A stretch of 64,000 bases of DNA from Bacteroidales bacterium (GCA_024401355.1 JAKSLF010000008.1:1-64000), one strand, 5' to 3'. Shown: positions 19,193 to 29,114, numbered from the stretch's first letter. The notes: generated by a model from the letters alone, not told the origin. Numbers and translations are program-made.

Positions 19193-19632
19193 TGAATATG
19201 GAGAATTGCGCAATAGAAACAAAGTTGTCCGCATCACTTCCCAAGGCCGAGAAATTGTGCAGCGAGAAGGAGACTGCCCAACTGTTTGCGAACGGGAAGT
19301 CGTTCGTAAAATATCCGTTGCGCATAGTCTATTCTCAACCTCAACCATCAGACACCGACGTACGGTGCCAAATCTTGACCAGTGTGCCTAAAAAGAGATT
19401 CAAGAGAGCTGTCAAGAGAAACCGTATCAAACGACTGATGCGCGAAGCATACCGACTCAACAAACACATCCTGACCGACACAATCGACAATGGATGCAAG
19501 ATGAACATCGCATTCGTATATATCGACACTACCCTGCCGACATTTGCCAACATGCAAAAATCCATGATAGCGGCACTCTCTCGTATAGCCAAGTCAATAA
19601 CAGAAAGCAAGACTGAAAATGAGACTGCCTAA
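19192..19632 (+). CDS. rnpA: Ribonuclease P protein component
   Basis: 146 residues, slightly longer than usual at the N-terminus; a Met at 19198 is an alternative start. RnpA binds the RNase P RNA and helps it cut the 5' leader from pre-tRNAs. The basic RNR helix is clear: [20 protein letters not shown] (about 65-84), preceded by [18 protein letters not shown] (about 21-38). The start overlaps the upstream lipoprotein stop, and its end overlaps yidD by 14 bases. The rnpA-yidD pair is conserved in bacteria, but here it lies in an operon without rpmH, yidC or mnmE, which is the more usual company. Confidence 0.93.
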   Translation: MNMENCAIETKLSASLPKAEKLCSEKETAQLFANGKSFVKYPLRIVYSQPQPSDTDVRCQILTSVPKKRFKRAVKRNRIKRLMREAYRLNKHILTDTIDNGCKMNIAFVYIDTTLPTFANMQKSMIAALSRIAKSITESKTENETA

Positions 19633-19858
19633 GGCCATACGTGACGCTATACTTTGGATAATGGTAGGTATGATACGCATCTACCAGAAATACATTTCTC
19701 CACTCACTCCGCCCGCATGTCGCTACACGCCAACATGTTCACAATACACTCTCGAAGCACTAAAAAAATATGGTCCGCTTAAAGGGTTATGGCTTGGCAT
19801 CAAGCGTATATGCCGTTGTCATCCATGGGGTGGACACGGATACGACCCTGTTCCTTAA
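19619..19858 (+). CDS. yidD: Membrane protein insertion efficiency factor YidD
   Basis: 79 residues with the whole YidD signature: an N-terminal amphipathic/hydrophobic helix ([20 protein letters not shown], about 19-38), [14 protein letters not shown] (about 39-52), and the terminal [14 protein letters not shown] (about 66-79). YidD is a small membrane-associated protein thought to assist YidC-dependent insertion. It overlaps the end of rnpA, the standard arrangement. Confidence 0.95.
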   Translation: MRLPKAIRDAILWIMVGMIRIYQKYISPLTPPACRYTPTCSQYTLEALKKYGPLKGLWLGIKRICRCHPWGGHGYDPVP

Positions 19859-19870
19859 CTTTATGTAGCC

Positions 19871-20338
19871 ATGGACGAAAAAACAGCACTCAACTACTAC
19901 GCCGCACTTTGCTCAAAAAGCGAGCATTGCGAATTTGACATCCGTGAAAAGATGCGGAAAGCAGACCTTGACGAAGAAGTTCAAGAACGTGTCATATCAT
20001 ACCTCAGAACCGAGAAGTTCATTGACGACCAAAGGTATGCTGAAGTATTCGTCCACGACAAGGCAATGTTCAACGGCTGGGGACCAATAAAGATACGATT
20101 CGAACTTAATGCTCGACACATCAAGTCTGACGCCATTGAAGATGCGCTCGATGCTATTGACGACACAATTTTTGACCAACAGTTGCGAAAGGCTATCGAG
20201 TCGAAAATGCGAAGCACAAAGAAAGATGATTTCATGAAACTCAAGGCTTCATTGTTAAGATATGGAGGTTCACGAGGCTTTGCGTTCGACCATGTTTCTT
20301 TCGTTGTAAAAGATATTCTGAAAAAAAACTCTGACTGA
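19871..20338 (+). CDS. recX: Regulatory protein RecX
   Basis: 155 residues of helical three-repeat architecture: YYAALCSKSEHCEFDIREKM (about 9-28) with the family's EFDIREKM repeat motif, IDDQRYAEVFVHDKAM (about 50-65), GPIKIRFELNARHI, and a C-terminal repeat ending LLRYGGSRGFAFD. RecX binds RecA filaments and limits recombinase activity in the cytoplasm. It lies 12 bp after yidD and 2 bp before the DUF445 gene, so it shares their transcript rather than that of recA, which is not in this window. Confidence 0.9.
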   Translation: MDEKTALNYYAALCSKSEHCEFDIREKMRKADLDEEVQERVISYLRTEKFIDDQRYAEVFVHDKAMFNGWGPIKIRFELNARHIKSDAIEDALDAIDDTIFDQQLRKAIESKMRSTKKDDFMKLKASLLRYGGSRGFAFDHVSFVVKDILKKNSD

Positions 20339-20340
20339 CC

Positions 20341-21252
20341 ATGATTCAATATTTTCTCATTCCAGCCATGGGAGGCATCATTGGCTACTTCACCAATGAC
20401 CTTGCTATACGAATGCTATTCAGACCATACGAAGCAAAGCACATATTTGGCATGCGCGTGCCATTTACACCAGGTCTTATTGCTAAGAGAAAATCTGACC
20501 TCGCCATAGCTATGGGACGAACTATCAGCAACCGCCTGATGAATCCAGAAGTATTACAGAAGACACTTCTTTCTGATTCTATCATCAACAAACTGAGAAG
20601 TTCTATCAACAAATTCATCGACAAGCAGAAAACAAGTGACCAGACATTACACGATTTCCTTTCGCAATATCTCACCGAAGCAACTGTCGATGCCACAGCC
20701 CATCATATCACAGGAAACATTGCAGATAGCATAAAACAACACCTTGCAGATTCAAACATTGGTGCAAACATAGCCCACAAGGCTGTCGTATACCTTAAAG
20801 ACTATCTCAAAAATGGTGGCGGAATGCTAAGTCTCATAGGTGGCATCGCTGAAACAATGACCGAAAAAGCCGAATCCGTCTTCACAGAACACATCAATTC
20901 ACTCATCGAGAAAGAGGCTCCTGAGATGGCCAAGAACATGGTAGGTTCGCAAATAGACAAACTGCTATCAACTAAAATGAAGAACTTGTGTGAAGGACAC
21001 GACAAACAGCTTCAGCAATTGACCGAATCAATAATAGCATTTTACCGTCGCATCATCATGGGTCGTCTTCCCGGAATGCTAAGTACCATCAACATCAGCA
21101 GAATGGTAGAGACACGCATAAACGAGATGAGTGTCGAAGAGACAGAAAAGATGGTTTTAGATGTAATGCGAAGGGAATTGAGAGCTATAGTATGGCTTGG
21201 TGCCGCACTTGGAGCCATCATGGGATGTGTCAACCTGTTCTTTATTCAGTAA
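20341..21252 (+). CDS. DUF445 family membrane protein
   Basis: 303 residues. It starts IPAMGGIIGYFTNDLAIRML (about 7-26), the diagnostic DUF445 opening with a short membrane segment, then FRPYEAKHIFGMRVPFTPGL (about 27-46), a long helical middle part, and a C-terminal membrane helix with LGAALGAIMGCVNLF (about 286-300). Members are inner-membrane proteins of unknown function. Last gene of the cvfB operon. Its final 11 bases overlap the end of the convergent ydcF-like gene. Confidence 0.88.
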   Translation: MIQYFLIPAMGGIIGYFTNDLAIRMLFRPYEAKHIFGMRVPFTPGLIAKRKSDLAIAMGRTISNRLMNPEVLQKTLLSDSIINKLRSSINKFIDKQKTSDQTLHDFLSQYLTEATVDATAHHITGNIADSIKQHLADSNIGANIAHKAVVYLKDYLKNGGGMLSLIGGIAETMTEKAESVFTEHINSLIEKEAPEMAKNMVGSQIDKLLSTKMKNLCEGHDKQLQQLTESIIAFYRRIIMGRLPGMLSTINISRMVETRINEMSVEETEKMVLDVMRRELRAIVWLGAALGAIMGCVNLFFIQ

Positions 21253-22033
21253 GAGCATTTTCTACAACATTCCTATTGGGCTTAGGCCAACTATGTCCCA
21301 TATAGGCCACATAGCCTATCCACTCATGAGCCAGTTTCATCCATTCATCAAGTGTATTGAAATTGGGCACCCACTCTTCCCAATTGAGTGGAACTGTAGT
21401 GTTTATATCGACCGTATAGTAGTCACATTCAAGTCCGACTGTCTCACAACATAGCATTGTTCGTCGCATATATCTGGCCGAATTTATTACAAGAATCTTC
21501 TTGCCAGCCATCTGGTCACCGAACTGTTCTATTGTCAGAATGAAGTTCTCCATTGTATTCTTGGCTCTGCGTTCTATCAAGACTCTTTCAGGAGAAATGC
21601 CATAGACCTCTTGCATGTGACGGCGGAAAAATGTTGTATCGCCACTCATGCACGACGCACCGTCGCCAGTAACAATCATCTTGTCCACCACTCCAATATT
21701 CATCAGCCAAGCACAATCGACAATTCTGTCGGCAGCTTCACCATATTCAACTCTCCACCTCAGCGTATCAACCCCAGTCATTCCTCCTGGCAATATAGCA
21801 TAGTCATAATGCTGGGTAGTATCTATATTCCAGACACAACCATCACACCACGCCTTGTTGGCGGCAAAGAACAACGGTCTATTTGTCGAAAGCAGGAACA
21901 ACACTACTGCCCCAACAACCATTCCAATACGCAAACCTTTTTTTCGAGTATAAAGAGCGATGCCGAGCATTGCTAATATATATAATATAGGACTAGCCAA
22001 ACACGCTAGAAGACGAGACAAAATATAGAACAT
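21242..22033 (-). CDS. YdcF/ElyC-like DUF218 membrane protein
   Basis: 263 residues from Met at 22033. A longer reading to 22120 exists, but a TACCTTTG element (22070 to 22063, minus strand) lies inside it, and the family normally begins with ML/MFYILS-type residues, so the shorter start is chosen. Two membrane helices (about 5-25 and 33-55) precede the DUF218 domain: DYAILPGGMTG (about 79-89), the family's GEAADRI motif, KMIVTGDGA, and AKNTMENFILT (about 175-185). ElyC-type proteins act in envelope polysaccharide metabolism in E. coli; the role here is inferred only. Alone between asnB and the DUF445 gene, whose tail it overlaps. Confidence 0.8.
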   Translation of the reverse strand: MFYILSRLLACLASPILYILAMLGIALYTRKKGLRIGMVVGAVVLFLLSTNRPLFFAANKAWCDGCVWNIDTTQHYDYAILPGGMTGVDTLRWRVEYGEAADRIVDCAWLMNIGVVDKMIVTGDGASCMSGDTTFFRRHMQEVYGISPERVLIERRAKNTMENFILTIEQFGDQMAGKKILVINSARYMRRTMLCCETVGLECDYYTVDINTTVPLNWEEWVPNFNTLDEWMKLAHEWIGYVAYMGHSWPKPNRNVVENALTE

Positions 22034-22062
22034 CAAAATAAGTATTACACAATTATACGATG

Positions 22063-22070
22063 CAAAGGTA
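22063..22070 (-). promoter_or_regulatory. -7 element for the ydcF-like gene
   Basis: TACCTTTG on the minus strand; start predicted near 22056, leader about 23 nt to Met at 22033. No good -33 box. Confidence 0.45.
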
Positions 22071-22151
22071 ATAAAAACAACAAAAAAAGCAGCCATGACC
22101 GTAGTCACAACCGCTTTCAAAAAAAGGAAATATTAGAATAGTACCACTTTA

Positions 22152-23744
22152 TTATTCTCCACTCTTGCCGTAGTTTGGCAAAACTCGAGCAGAAGGATCG
22201 TTTACATTACAGTTTTCCCACTCCTTGTTTGGCATCCAGAAATCCTTGATAGTCTCTGCTCTGCCAGGGAAGTGTTCCTCGAATATCTCACGATAGAGAA
22301 GAGACTCCTTAGAGATTGGTGGAACATGAGTATACTTCTTGCGCTTCTCTTCAAACTCCTGATCAGTATAGTAGTTTTCAGCGAACTGCTTGAGATACTC
22401 AACCGAGCTATGTCCTACAGCATCAGAGAATGCTGCCTTCTCACGCCAAAGAATCTCCTCAGGAAGGTAATCGCCATCAAAAGCCTTACGGAGAATATAC
22501 TTACCCATACCACCTGTAATTTCCTTCTTATTCATCTTGCGTTCAGGTGGAATAGACATCACATACTTCACGAAGTCGATATCACCAAATGGGACACGAG
22601 CCTCGAGGCTGTTGCTTGAAATGCATCGGTCGGCACGTAGAACATCGTACATATAAAGTTCGCGAACTCTCTTTGCTGCTTCCTGCTGGAAAGCTTCAGG
22701 CGATGGAGCAAAATCAGTATACTTGTAACCGAACATCTCGTCACTTATCTCGCCAGTAAGGAGAACCTTGACATCAGTCTTCTCACGGATATACTTACAG
22801 ATAAGATACATACCCATAGAAGCTCGTATAGTAGTGATATCAAAAGTCTCGATAAGATAGATAAGATGATGGAGCGAGTTGAAAATATCATCCTTAGTGA
22901 AAAGGATTTCTGTATGATCAGAGTGCAAATAGTCTGCTACAATCTTTGCATACTTAGTATCAATAGGTCCATCTTCAATGCCGATAGCGAAAGTCTTAAT
23001 AGGCTTCTTAAGCAGACGAGCAGCGATAGCACAAACAAGTGAAGAATCGAGACCACCCGAAAGAAGGAATCCTACAGGTACGTCGCTCTGAAGACGCTTC
23101 TCGACACCCTTGGTCAAGAGTTCATTAATCTTCTTGTACATTGTATCATAGTCATCGTCGTTGTACTTTTCAACAGCAGCGATGTCTATATATGGCTTAA
23201 TGCTCTCGCCGTCATAGTAGTGTCCAGGAGGGAAAGGCATCACCTCTTTGCAACACTTATGAAGAGCCTTCATTTCTGAAGCGAAGCAAATATCGCCCTC
23301 AGCTGTATAGCCATAGAACATACCACGGATGCCAATTGGGTCACGAGCAGCCAAGAACTTATCTAGCTTAGCATCATAGATGACAAGAGCAAACTCACCA
23401 TCAAGATCCTTGGCCATTCCTTCAATACCCTTAGCCATGTAGAGAGGAATGATTGACTCACAGTCACTAGTAGACTTAAAAGGGAAATCGCGATACTTCT
23501 CTCTGAGCTGAAGATTATTATAAATCTCACCGTTACATGTCAGATGCACATTCTGATAAATGAAAGGCTGATTACCAGCCGCTGAAGTATCCATAATGCT
23601 GAGACGGTGGAACGACATCCATCCACGTGGAAAATCCACAGCGTATGAGTTGTCTGGACCACGATGCTTAATTCTGTATGTCTCGTGTGCTATCTCAAGT
23701 TTTGTCTTAGCAACACTACCAGTGTAAACGGTAAAACCACACAT
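22152..23744 (-). CDS. asnB: Asparagine synthase B, glutamine-hydrolysing
   Basis: 530 residues. Makes asparagine from aspartate, ATP and glutamine in the cytoplasm. The N-terminal class-II amidotransferase domain starts with the catalytic Cys2 (MCGFTVYTG) and contains HRLSIMD (about 47-53) and CNGEIYN (about 70-76). The C-terminal synthase domain has the ATP-binding PP-loop FLLSGGLDSSLV (about 226-237), GIEDGPIDTKYA and LLTGEISDEMFGY (about 331-343). All signature residues are intact, and the length fits the bacterial AsnB group. Preceded by a strong promoter at 23861-23891 with a leader of about 110 nt. The ammonia-dependent enzyme asnA is also in the window. Confidence 0.95.
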   Translation of the reverse strand: MCGFTVYTGSVAKTKLEIAHETYRIKHRGPDNSYAVDFPRGWMSFHRLSIMDTSAAGNQPFIYQNVHLTCNGEIYNNLQLREKYRDFPFKSTSDCESIIPLYMAKGIEGMAKDLDGEFALVIYDAKLDKFLAARDPIGIRGMFYGYTAEGDICFASEMKALHKCCKEVMPFPPGHYYDGESIKPYIDIAAVEKYNDDDYDTMYKKINELLTKGVEKRLQSDVPVGFLLSGGLDSSLVCAIAARLLKKPIKTFAIGIEDGPIDTKYAKIVADYLHSDHTEILFTKDDIFNSLHHLIYLIETFDITTIRASMGMYLICKYIREKTDVKVLLTGEISDEMFGYKYTDFAPSPEAFQQEAAKRVRELYMYDVLRADRCISSNSLEARVPFGDIDFVKYVMSIPPERKMNKKEITGGMGKYILRKAFDGDYLPEEILWREKAAFSDAVGHSSVEYLKQFAENYYTDQEFEEKRKKYTHVPPISKESLLYREIFEEHFPGRAETIKDFWMPNKEWENCNVNDPSARVLPNYGKSGE

Positions 23745-24110
23745 ATTACTTTTCTTATTAATAACAAGGAATCACATGTTATAGTTATTTTGCTTCTGCG
23801 GCTATCATTTTATAATCGTAATCCCTTATTCTGTTTATAACTATTTCTTTTTTGACGATGCAAAGTTACAATTAATAACTACAATTACAAACGATAATTA
23901 CATTTTTTCGCTTCTAAAGGCAAAAAAATTTCATTTTATAATGATTTGGTGGCTATTTTCAGCAAATACAAAGGTTATTTCACTCTTTTCAATCTCATAT
24001 CAGCACACATCACAATAAAAGAGAGGTAACATGATGCAAGTATCGGCAAAAAATGCGATATTTGCACAATATAAGATTACACTTAAAAACAAACAAATAC
24101 CTTAATATAA
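23745..24110. other. 366-bp divergent intergenic region between asnB and metY
   Basis: Holds the asnB promoter (23861-23891) and a possible weak metY -7 element GATATTTG (24057-24064). I see no recognisable SAM riboswitch, tRNA or small ORF; the rest is AT-rich. Confidence 0.55.
23861..23891 (-). promoter_or_regulatory. asnB promoter
   Basis: Minus strand: -33 TTTG (23891-23888) and -7 TAACTTTG (23868-23861), spacing 19 bp. Start near 23854. Confidence 0.75.
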
Positions 24111-25388
24111 ATGGACAAGAATCTTGAAACCATCTGCATCCATGGAGGATGGGAACCTAAGAAAGGCGAGCCACAGATGCTTCCTATCTACCAAAGCACA
24201 ACTTTCAGATATGAGACAAGTGACCAGATGGCACGTCTCTTCGACCTCAAGGACGAAGGATATTTCTATACGCGTCTTGCAAACCCAACAAACGATGCGG
24301 TAGCAAAGAAAATCAATGCGCTTGAAGGTGGTGTAGGCTGCGTCTTGACATCATCGGGCCAGGCAGCAAACTTCTATGCCGTATTCAACATTTGTCAGGC
24401 AGGCGACCATTTTATCACATCAAACACCATATATGGTGGAACATTCAACCTCTTCGGTGTCACAATGAACAAACTCGGCACCGAATGTACATTTGTAGAT
24501 CCAGAATGGGATGACGCACGCATCGAGAAAGAGTTCCGTCCAAACACAAAATGTTTCTTTGGCGAAACAATATCAAACCCAGGAGGCAACATCTTCGACA
24601 TAGAGCGATTTGCAAAAATGGCTCACAAACATGGTGTACCTCTTATTGTCGACAACACATTTGCTACACCAATCAATTGCCGTCCATTTGAATGGGGATG
24701 CGACATCGTCACACACTCTACCACTAAATATATGGATGGTCATGCCACTCAAGTTGGCGGATGCGTAGTAGACAGCGGCAACTTTGACTGGGAGAAATAC
24801 GCCGACAAGTACCCAGGACTCTGCACACCAGATGAGAGCTACCATGGTCTTACATACACAAAGGCATTTGGCAATAAGGCATACACAACAAAACTCGTCA
24901 GCCAGTTGATGCGTGACCTTGGTTCAATACCAGCACCACAGAACTCATTCCTCCTCAACCTTGGCCTCGAAACTCTTCATCTTCGTATGCCACGCCACTG
25001 CGAAAATGCACTTGCAGTAGCCGAGTGGCTCGAGAAGAATCCAAAAGTAGGTTGGGTGAACTACGCAGGACTCAAGAGCAACAAATACTACCCTCTTGCA
25101 CAGAAGTATATGCCAAACGGCACATGCGGTGTGATAGCCTTTGGCTTGAAGGGCACACGTGAGGATGCAATTAAATTCATGGACAACCTCGACTTCATAT
25201 CAATAGTTACACACGTTGCTGATGCACGTACATGCGTACTTCACCCAGCAAGTCACACACATCGCCAGATGAGTGATGAGCAACTTCGTGAAGCAGGCGT
25301 TGCCCCAGACCTTGTACGTCTTTCGGTAGGTATCGAGAATGTAAACGACATCATAGCCGACTTGCAGCAGGCAATGGACAAAATGTAA
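24111..25388 (+). CDS. metY: O-acetylhomoserine sulfhydrylase / cysteine synthase-type PLP enzyme
   Basis: 425 residues, typical of the MetY branch of the Cys/Met PLP family. It forms homocysteine from O-acetylhomoserine and sulfide (methionine assembly) in the cytoplasm. Motifs: [20 protein letters not shown] (about 32-51), [10 protein letters not shown] (about 53-62), [13 protein letters not shown] (about 82-94), [20 protein letters not shown] (about 180-199), the PLP-lysine in [13 protein letters not shown] (about 202-214), and [11 protein letters not shown] near the end. All are intact. Related O-succinylhomoserine enzymes cannot be fully excluded, but the insert around 220-250 and the length favour MetY. 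Single gene with a terminator at 25423-25460. Confidence 0.92.
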   Translation: MDKNLETICIHGGWEPKKGEPQMLPIYQSTTFRYETSDQMARLFDLKDEGYFYTRLANPTNDAVAKKINALEGGVGCVLTSSGQAANFYAVFNICQAGDHFITSNTIYGGTFNLFGVTMNKLGTECTFVDPEWDDARIEKEFRPNTKCFFGETISNPGGNIFDIERFAKMAHKHGVPLIVDNTFATPINCRPFEWGCDIVTHSTTKYMDGHATQVGGCVVDSGNFDWEKYADKYPGLCTPDESYHGLTYTKAFGNKAYTTKLVSQLMRDLGSIPAPQNSFLLNLGLETLHLRMPRHCENALAVAEWLEKNPKVGWVNYAGLKSNKYYPLAQKYMPNGTCGVIAFGLKGTREDAIKFMDNLDFISIVTHVADARTCVLHPASHTHRQMSDEQLREAGVAPDLVRLSVGIENVNDIIADLQQAMDKM

Positions 25389-25422
25389 TAAATAGGACAA
25401 TAGAAATATTGGTCCAAAGCTA

Positions 25423-25460
25423 AAAAAGAATCTCCTAGCAAAGCTATGGAGATTCTTTTT
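25423..25460 (+). terminator. Terminator after metY
   Basis: GAATCTCC-TAGC (25428-25439) pairs with GCTA-T-GGAGATTC (25443-25455) with one bulged T, followed by a long T run; a preceding A-run may extend the stem. Confidence 0.8.
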
Positions 25461-25471
25461 TTATTTATTTC

Positions 25472-25502
25472 TTTGTTTTATTGCTATTATCTACTATATT
25501 TG
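25472..25502 (+). promoter_or_regulatory. Promoter of the TlpA-like gene
   Basis: -33 TTTG (25472-25475) and -7 TATATTTG (25495-25502), spacing 19 bp. It overlaps a possible upstream start at 25481, so translation must begin at 25526 with a leader of about 17 nt. Confidence 0.8.
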
Positions 25503-25525
25503 CCGTAGATAAAAAAAACTACTAT

Positions 25526-27673
25526 ATGAAAAAGTACTATCTTATAGCCCTGATTGCCTTGATACCATTGACATCAATGGGTCAGAAAGCCACTATCGAA
25601 AACCCGACATGGGAGAAAAGAGGCATCAGCTCATCGAGCATCGCCATCGAAAAAGTTCAGACCACCCCAAAGGCCACAACCCTCTACTTCAAATGCTGGC
25701 TCGGATACGCCGAAGGCACAATGAGAATTGCAAAAGACAGCTACATCTTGGTCGACGGCAAAAAGCTAACGCTCACCAAGGCTGATGGAATTCCGCTCGA
25801 CGAATTATTCAAGCCCAACGCCGAGGGATTCACAAGAACTTTCTCGCTCACTTTCCCGGCCGTAAACAAGAACACCCAGTACATCGACTTCATCGAGGGT
25901 GAAGATGTCAACTACTTCAAGTTCTTTAACGTACCTGTCACTAAAGCAGCCGACAAGAAGAATAAAGAAATCCGCAAGAAGGCCGACGACGAGTATGCTC
26001 AGGCAGCCAACGTAACCGACGACGGCAAACCATTGCCAGACAACAAACTCGCACTCGGCACATCGAAGCTGAAAGGCCAAATAATCGGATACACACCCGA
26101 AATCTTCAATGGTCAGAAAATCCGCATAATGTGCTACATCAACAATCCAATTTCAGGAGCCCAAGACGAGGTTTGGGGCGACTTGGATTCAGATGGCAAA
26201 TTTGAGATGGAACTTCCGCTCACAAGCCAGTATCAGACCGTAGGTATCCAGACAAGAGATGCTGGCTTGGTAAACGAGATATTCCTTGCCACAATAGGCG
26301 GCACGGTGGAATTCATTTACGACATAGACAGATACGCTGAATACAGATACGACAAGCCAAGCAAATACATGTGCTTCAAGGGCGACAATGCCGACATCAA
26401 CAACGCCATCGCCCAGATGGACAGGAAGGCGAGAAACTTTGATTACGATGAGGCTATTAATTTCAAAGGCACATCAGCCATGGATTTCAAGGGCCACATC
26501 TACGAGCTCGCAAAGAGGTCCGAGCAGAACATCAACAATTCTAGCATGCCTCAGAAGGCTAAGGAATACGCCAAGATAAAATTAAAAAGCAGCGAAGGAT
26601 ATTTCCTCGGAATGGCCGATTATTTCATAGCAGAGGCATACCGCAGAGTTCACAACATCAACGACCACCGTGCGGAAATGCCGGAAGACTACCAACGTCC
26701 TGAATTCACCGAGGAATACGCTAAATACGTTCAGGAACTCAATCTCAACGACATGCAGATGCTATACAGCGACGAGTACCAATACTGCATTAATGAACTC
26801 AATTTCCTGATACAAAGGATAGGTCTCTCGGGAATGGATTTGAATATGGCAATATTCAAACAGATGATGGATGAGCACAACAACGACGAAGTAATTGCCA
26901 ACCTTTACAATATGTTAACGGAGTTGGCTAAGTTGAAAGAATCCAGACCATACACGGAATCAGAAATAGCCATTATCCAAAAATTCAACAAAAAATACGC
27001 TCAGGAATACGACAAGATCTCCAATCAAATCGCCCAAAAGAAAAGAGATAACATTCTGGGTACCGACAAGGGCATAATTGTTGACCTCATGAAATCTCAG
27101 CCTTTGATGAGAGCGTTCGAGAGCCGTCACGTTCTCGGAGAAATGGAGATGAAGGCCGTGGAGGAAATCGGAAATCAAACAATCACCGAATACGCCAAGC
27201 AGGGCAACGCCAAGATTCAGGCAGAGATCGAAGCCGACAAAATCCGTGGCGGATACTTTCAGCATCAGACCAACGAGACCGAGGCTGACGCCATTCTCGT
27301 TGACATTCTCAAAAACCACAACGGCAAAGTTGTTTACGTGGATATATGGGCCACATGGTGCGGACCATGCCGTGCAGGCATTGCAGCCATGAAGCCTCAT
27401 CACGAGGAGCTTGCCGAAAAGGGCGTGGATTTCGTCTACATTACTGACGAGACCTCTCCCGAGGATGAGTACAACAACATGATAGCCGGAATGCAGGGTG
27501 ACCACTACCGCCTAACAATGGATCAGATGAGCAAGCTCAAGGAGAAATTCCACATAACAGGAATTCCATTCTACCTCTTCATCAACAAGAAAGGCGAAGT
27601 AGCCGAGACCCAGAGTGGCTGGGGTGGCGAGCAGAGAGTAATCGACATGTTGGGGAAACTAATGAGTGAATAG
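25526..27673 (+). CDS. Exported TlpA/thioredoxin-fold protein with long N-terminal domain
   Basis: 715 residues. A signal peptide (MKKYYLIALIALIPLTSMGQ) is followed by a beta-rich N-terminal region (about 21-150), a charged linker, an Ig/DUF4369-like stretch (about 195-290), a long helical region (about 300-580), and a C-terminal thioredoxin domain with the redox motif WCGPC at 611-615 and the cis-proline loop GIPFYLF (about 676-682). TlpA-like proteins in Bacteroidetes reduce or exchange thiols in the periplasm; the substrate is unknown. Transcribed alone from a near-perfect promoter and ended by a terminator. Just after the stop are three 9-bp direct repeats (27672-27698). Confidence 0.88.
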   Translation: MKKYYLIALIALIPLTSMGQKATIENPTWEKRGISSSSIAIEKVQTTPKATTLYFKCWLGYAEGTMRIAKDSYILVDGKKLTLTKADGIPLDELFKPNAEGFTRTFSLTFPAVNKNTQYIDFIEGEDVNYFKFFNVPVTKAADKKNKEIRKKADDEYAQAANVTDDGKPLPDNKLALGTSKLKGQIIGYTPEIFNGQKIRIMCYINNPISGAQDEVWGDLDSDGKFEMELPLTSQYQTVGIQTRDAGLVNEIFLATIGGTVEFIYDIDRYAEYRYDKPSKYMCFKGDNADINNAIAQMDRKARNFDYDEAINFKGTSAMDFKGHIYELAKRSEQNINNSSMPQKAKEYAKIKLKSSEGYFLGMADYFIAEAYRRVHNINDHRAEMPEDYQRPEFTEEYAKYVQELNLNDMQMLYSDEYQYCINELNFLIQRIGLSGMDLNMAIFKQMMDEHNNDEVIANLYNMLTELAKLKESRPYTESEIAIIQKFNKKYAQEYDKISNQIAQKKRDNILGTDKGIIVDLMKSQPLMRAFESRHVLGEMEMKAVEEIGNQTITEYAKQGNAKIQAEIEADKIRGGYFQHQTNETEADAILVDILKNHNGKVVYVDIWATWCGPCRAGIAAMKPHHEELAEKGVDFVYITDETSPEDEYNNMIAGMQGDHYRLTMDQMSKLKEKFHITGIPFYLFINKKGEVAETQSGWGGEQRVIDMLGKLMSE

Positions 27674-27711
27674 AGCAAACAGAGCGAATAGAGCGAAAAA
27701 GCATCATACAG

Positions 27712-27745
27712 AAATTTCACCTCTGAAAAGGGGTGAAATTTTTTT
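27712..27745 (+). terminator. Terminator after the TlpA-like gene
   Basis: AAATTTCACCTC (27712-27723) pairs with GGGGTGAAATTT (27730-27741) around a TGAAAA loop, then a T run. It abuts the end of the convergent SpoIID gene. Confidence 0.8.
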
Positions 27746-27746
27746 A

Positions 27747-29114
27747 TCAATTCCACCACTTCTCTATAACAGCGGCTCTGAAATAGTGGAGAAGTATAGC
27801 CTTAAAGCCAAAACCACGATGACTCATAACGGCGGCACCAATCTGACATAGTCCGACACCATGTCCCCATCCGGAACCATGGAGAATGAAACCATCAGTC
27901 GTCTTATGAACCATGAAGGCAGAGCTATAGAGGTGTGACTCAGATAGCGACCTACGAATCTCGAGTTCCTTGCCAATAATATAAGAGCACTTGTCACCTA
28001 TAATCTGGAGGCGAGAGATACGTCCGGAACGACCACGTGTAAGTGGGACAAGATCTGTGATGCGGCCGAAATCGATACCAGTACGGCGAGCGACAAGTTC
28101 GCTAAGCTGTTCGGTGGTATATTCGACCTTCCAACGGTAGAAGTCGGCAGTTTCCTGGTCGTAGCTGTTGAGTACCTGGCGAAGAATTGTTGCATCCTGT
28201 GTATTGCAGAACGAGTCAGGATTGGACTCGATCCATGCCTTGGCATTATCCTCTATACTAAGATCAACAGGCAAGCCACCGGGACGATGAGTAAAATCGG
28301 GGAACGACTGCAAATAGCGATGAGGCGTAGAGTCCCAACAAGTCTCGTAGAGTTCGGTTACTCCGCCGCAGCACTTTGAGAAACGGGCATCGCACACCTC
28401 GCCCAATCCGCCCGGAGCCTGCCCCGGCTGTCGTGAAATGAGGAGCATACCACGAGTTTCGTCGATAGCCTGACGGACGAGCGCAGCGCATTTGGGAGCA
28501 CGATGCAATATCTTGGTAGAAGAATCGGACTGCATAACACGAGTAAGACCCTGATAGCGCTGACAATGGTCATCGGCACAGACATCGAAGAGATGATGGT
28601 CGTCGCGGTCATACCACTTGACAAGTTCTTCACCGGTACGAAGTTCGATGCGGCTTTGGTCGTTCTTGCGTTGCAACTGAGCGATAAGCCAAGAACGGGA
28701 AGTTATAGCATGTGCCTTGAGCAATTCGAGACTTGACGTAGCGCTCATCTCGGATGCGATGACACAGAAAAGATAATCTTCGATAGGCAGACGGTTGACG
28801 GCCCAAAGTTTGTCTCCATCGACGATGATGGATAGAGAACCAGAGAAAGTCTGCGTTTCGTTGCGTTGCCAATGGAAATTGATACCGATAGTCACATCAT
28901 GGAGCGAGAAAGTAGCACCATCAGAAGGGATGAAATCGAGACATTCGAAACGACGTCCCTCATATTCCACAAGACCGTCGACCAGACGCACAGAATGAAG
29001 ACCAGACACGGAAGTTCCATCGACATTGAAAGAGCCATTAAGTGTAAAAGAGATAGTTACACCAGACATGACTCCTACCGAGATAAGTGGTTCTTGATTC
29101 TTGCGTAGTTCCAT
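27747..29114 (-). CDS. SpoIID/LytB-domain protein
   Basis: 455 residues without a clear signal peptide. A beta-rich N-terminal region (about 1-100) is followed by the SpoIID core: VNRLPIEDYLFCVIASEMSA (about 106-125), LLKAHAITSRSWLIA (about 131-145) with the conserved KAQA-R-like patch, DCxx-like region (about 175-195), CCGG (about 250), and the C-terminal GSGWGHGVGLCQIGAAVMS (about 417-435). SpoIID is a lytic transglycosylase and LytB is an amidase enhancer, so a role in cell-wall glycan processing is likely. The absence of an export signal is odd for such a role. Last gene of the rlmD-GT2-DUF4922 operon, 7 bp after DUF4922. Confidence 0.85.
   Translation of the reverse strand: MELRKNQEPLISVGVMSGVTISFTLNGSFNVDGTSVSGLHSVRLVDGLVEYEGRRFECLDFIPSDGATFSLHDVTIGINFHWQRNETQTFSGSLSIIVDGDKLWAVNRLPIEDYLFCVIASEMSATSSLELLKAHAITSRSWLIAQLQRKNDQSRIELRTGEELVKWYDRDDHHLFDVCADDHCQRYQGLTRVMQSDSSTKILHRAPKCAALVRQAIDETRGMLLISRQPGQAPGGLGEVCDARFSKCCGGVTELYETCWDSTPHRYLQSFPDFTHRPGGLPVDLSIEDNAKAWIESNPDSFCNTQDATILRQVLNSYDQETADFYRWKVEYTTEQLSELVARRTGIDFGRITDLVPLTRGRSGRISRLQIIGDKCSYIIGKELEIRRSLSESHLYSSAFMVHKTTDGFILHGSGWGHGVGLCQIGAAVMSHRGFGFKAILLHYFRAAVIEKWWN

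Noticed and set aside
23745-24110. SAM riboswitch in front of metY
   Set aside because: No conserved helices or core sequence could be recognised in the leader.
27672-27698. Three 9-bp direct repeats (AGAGC(A/G)AA-type) right after the TlpA gene
   Set aside because: Short, degenerate, between stop and terminator; probably slippage without function.
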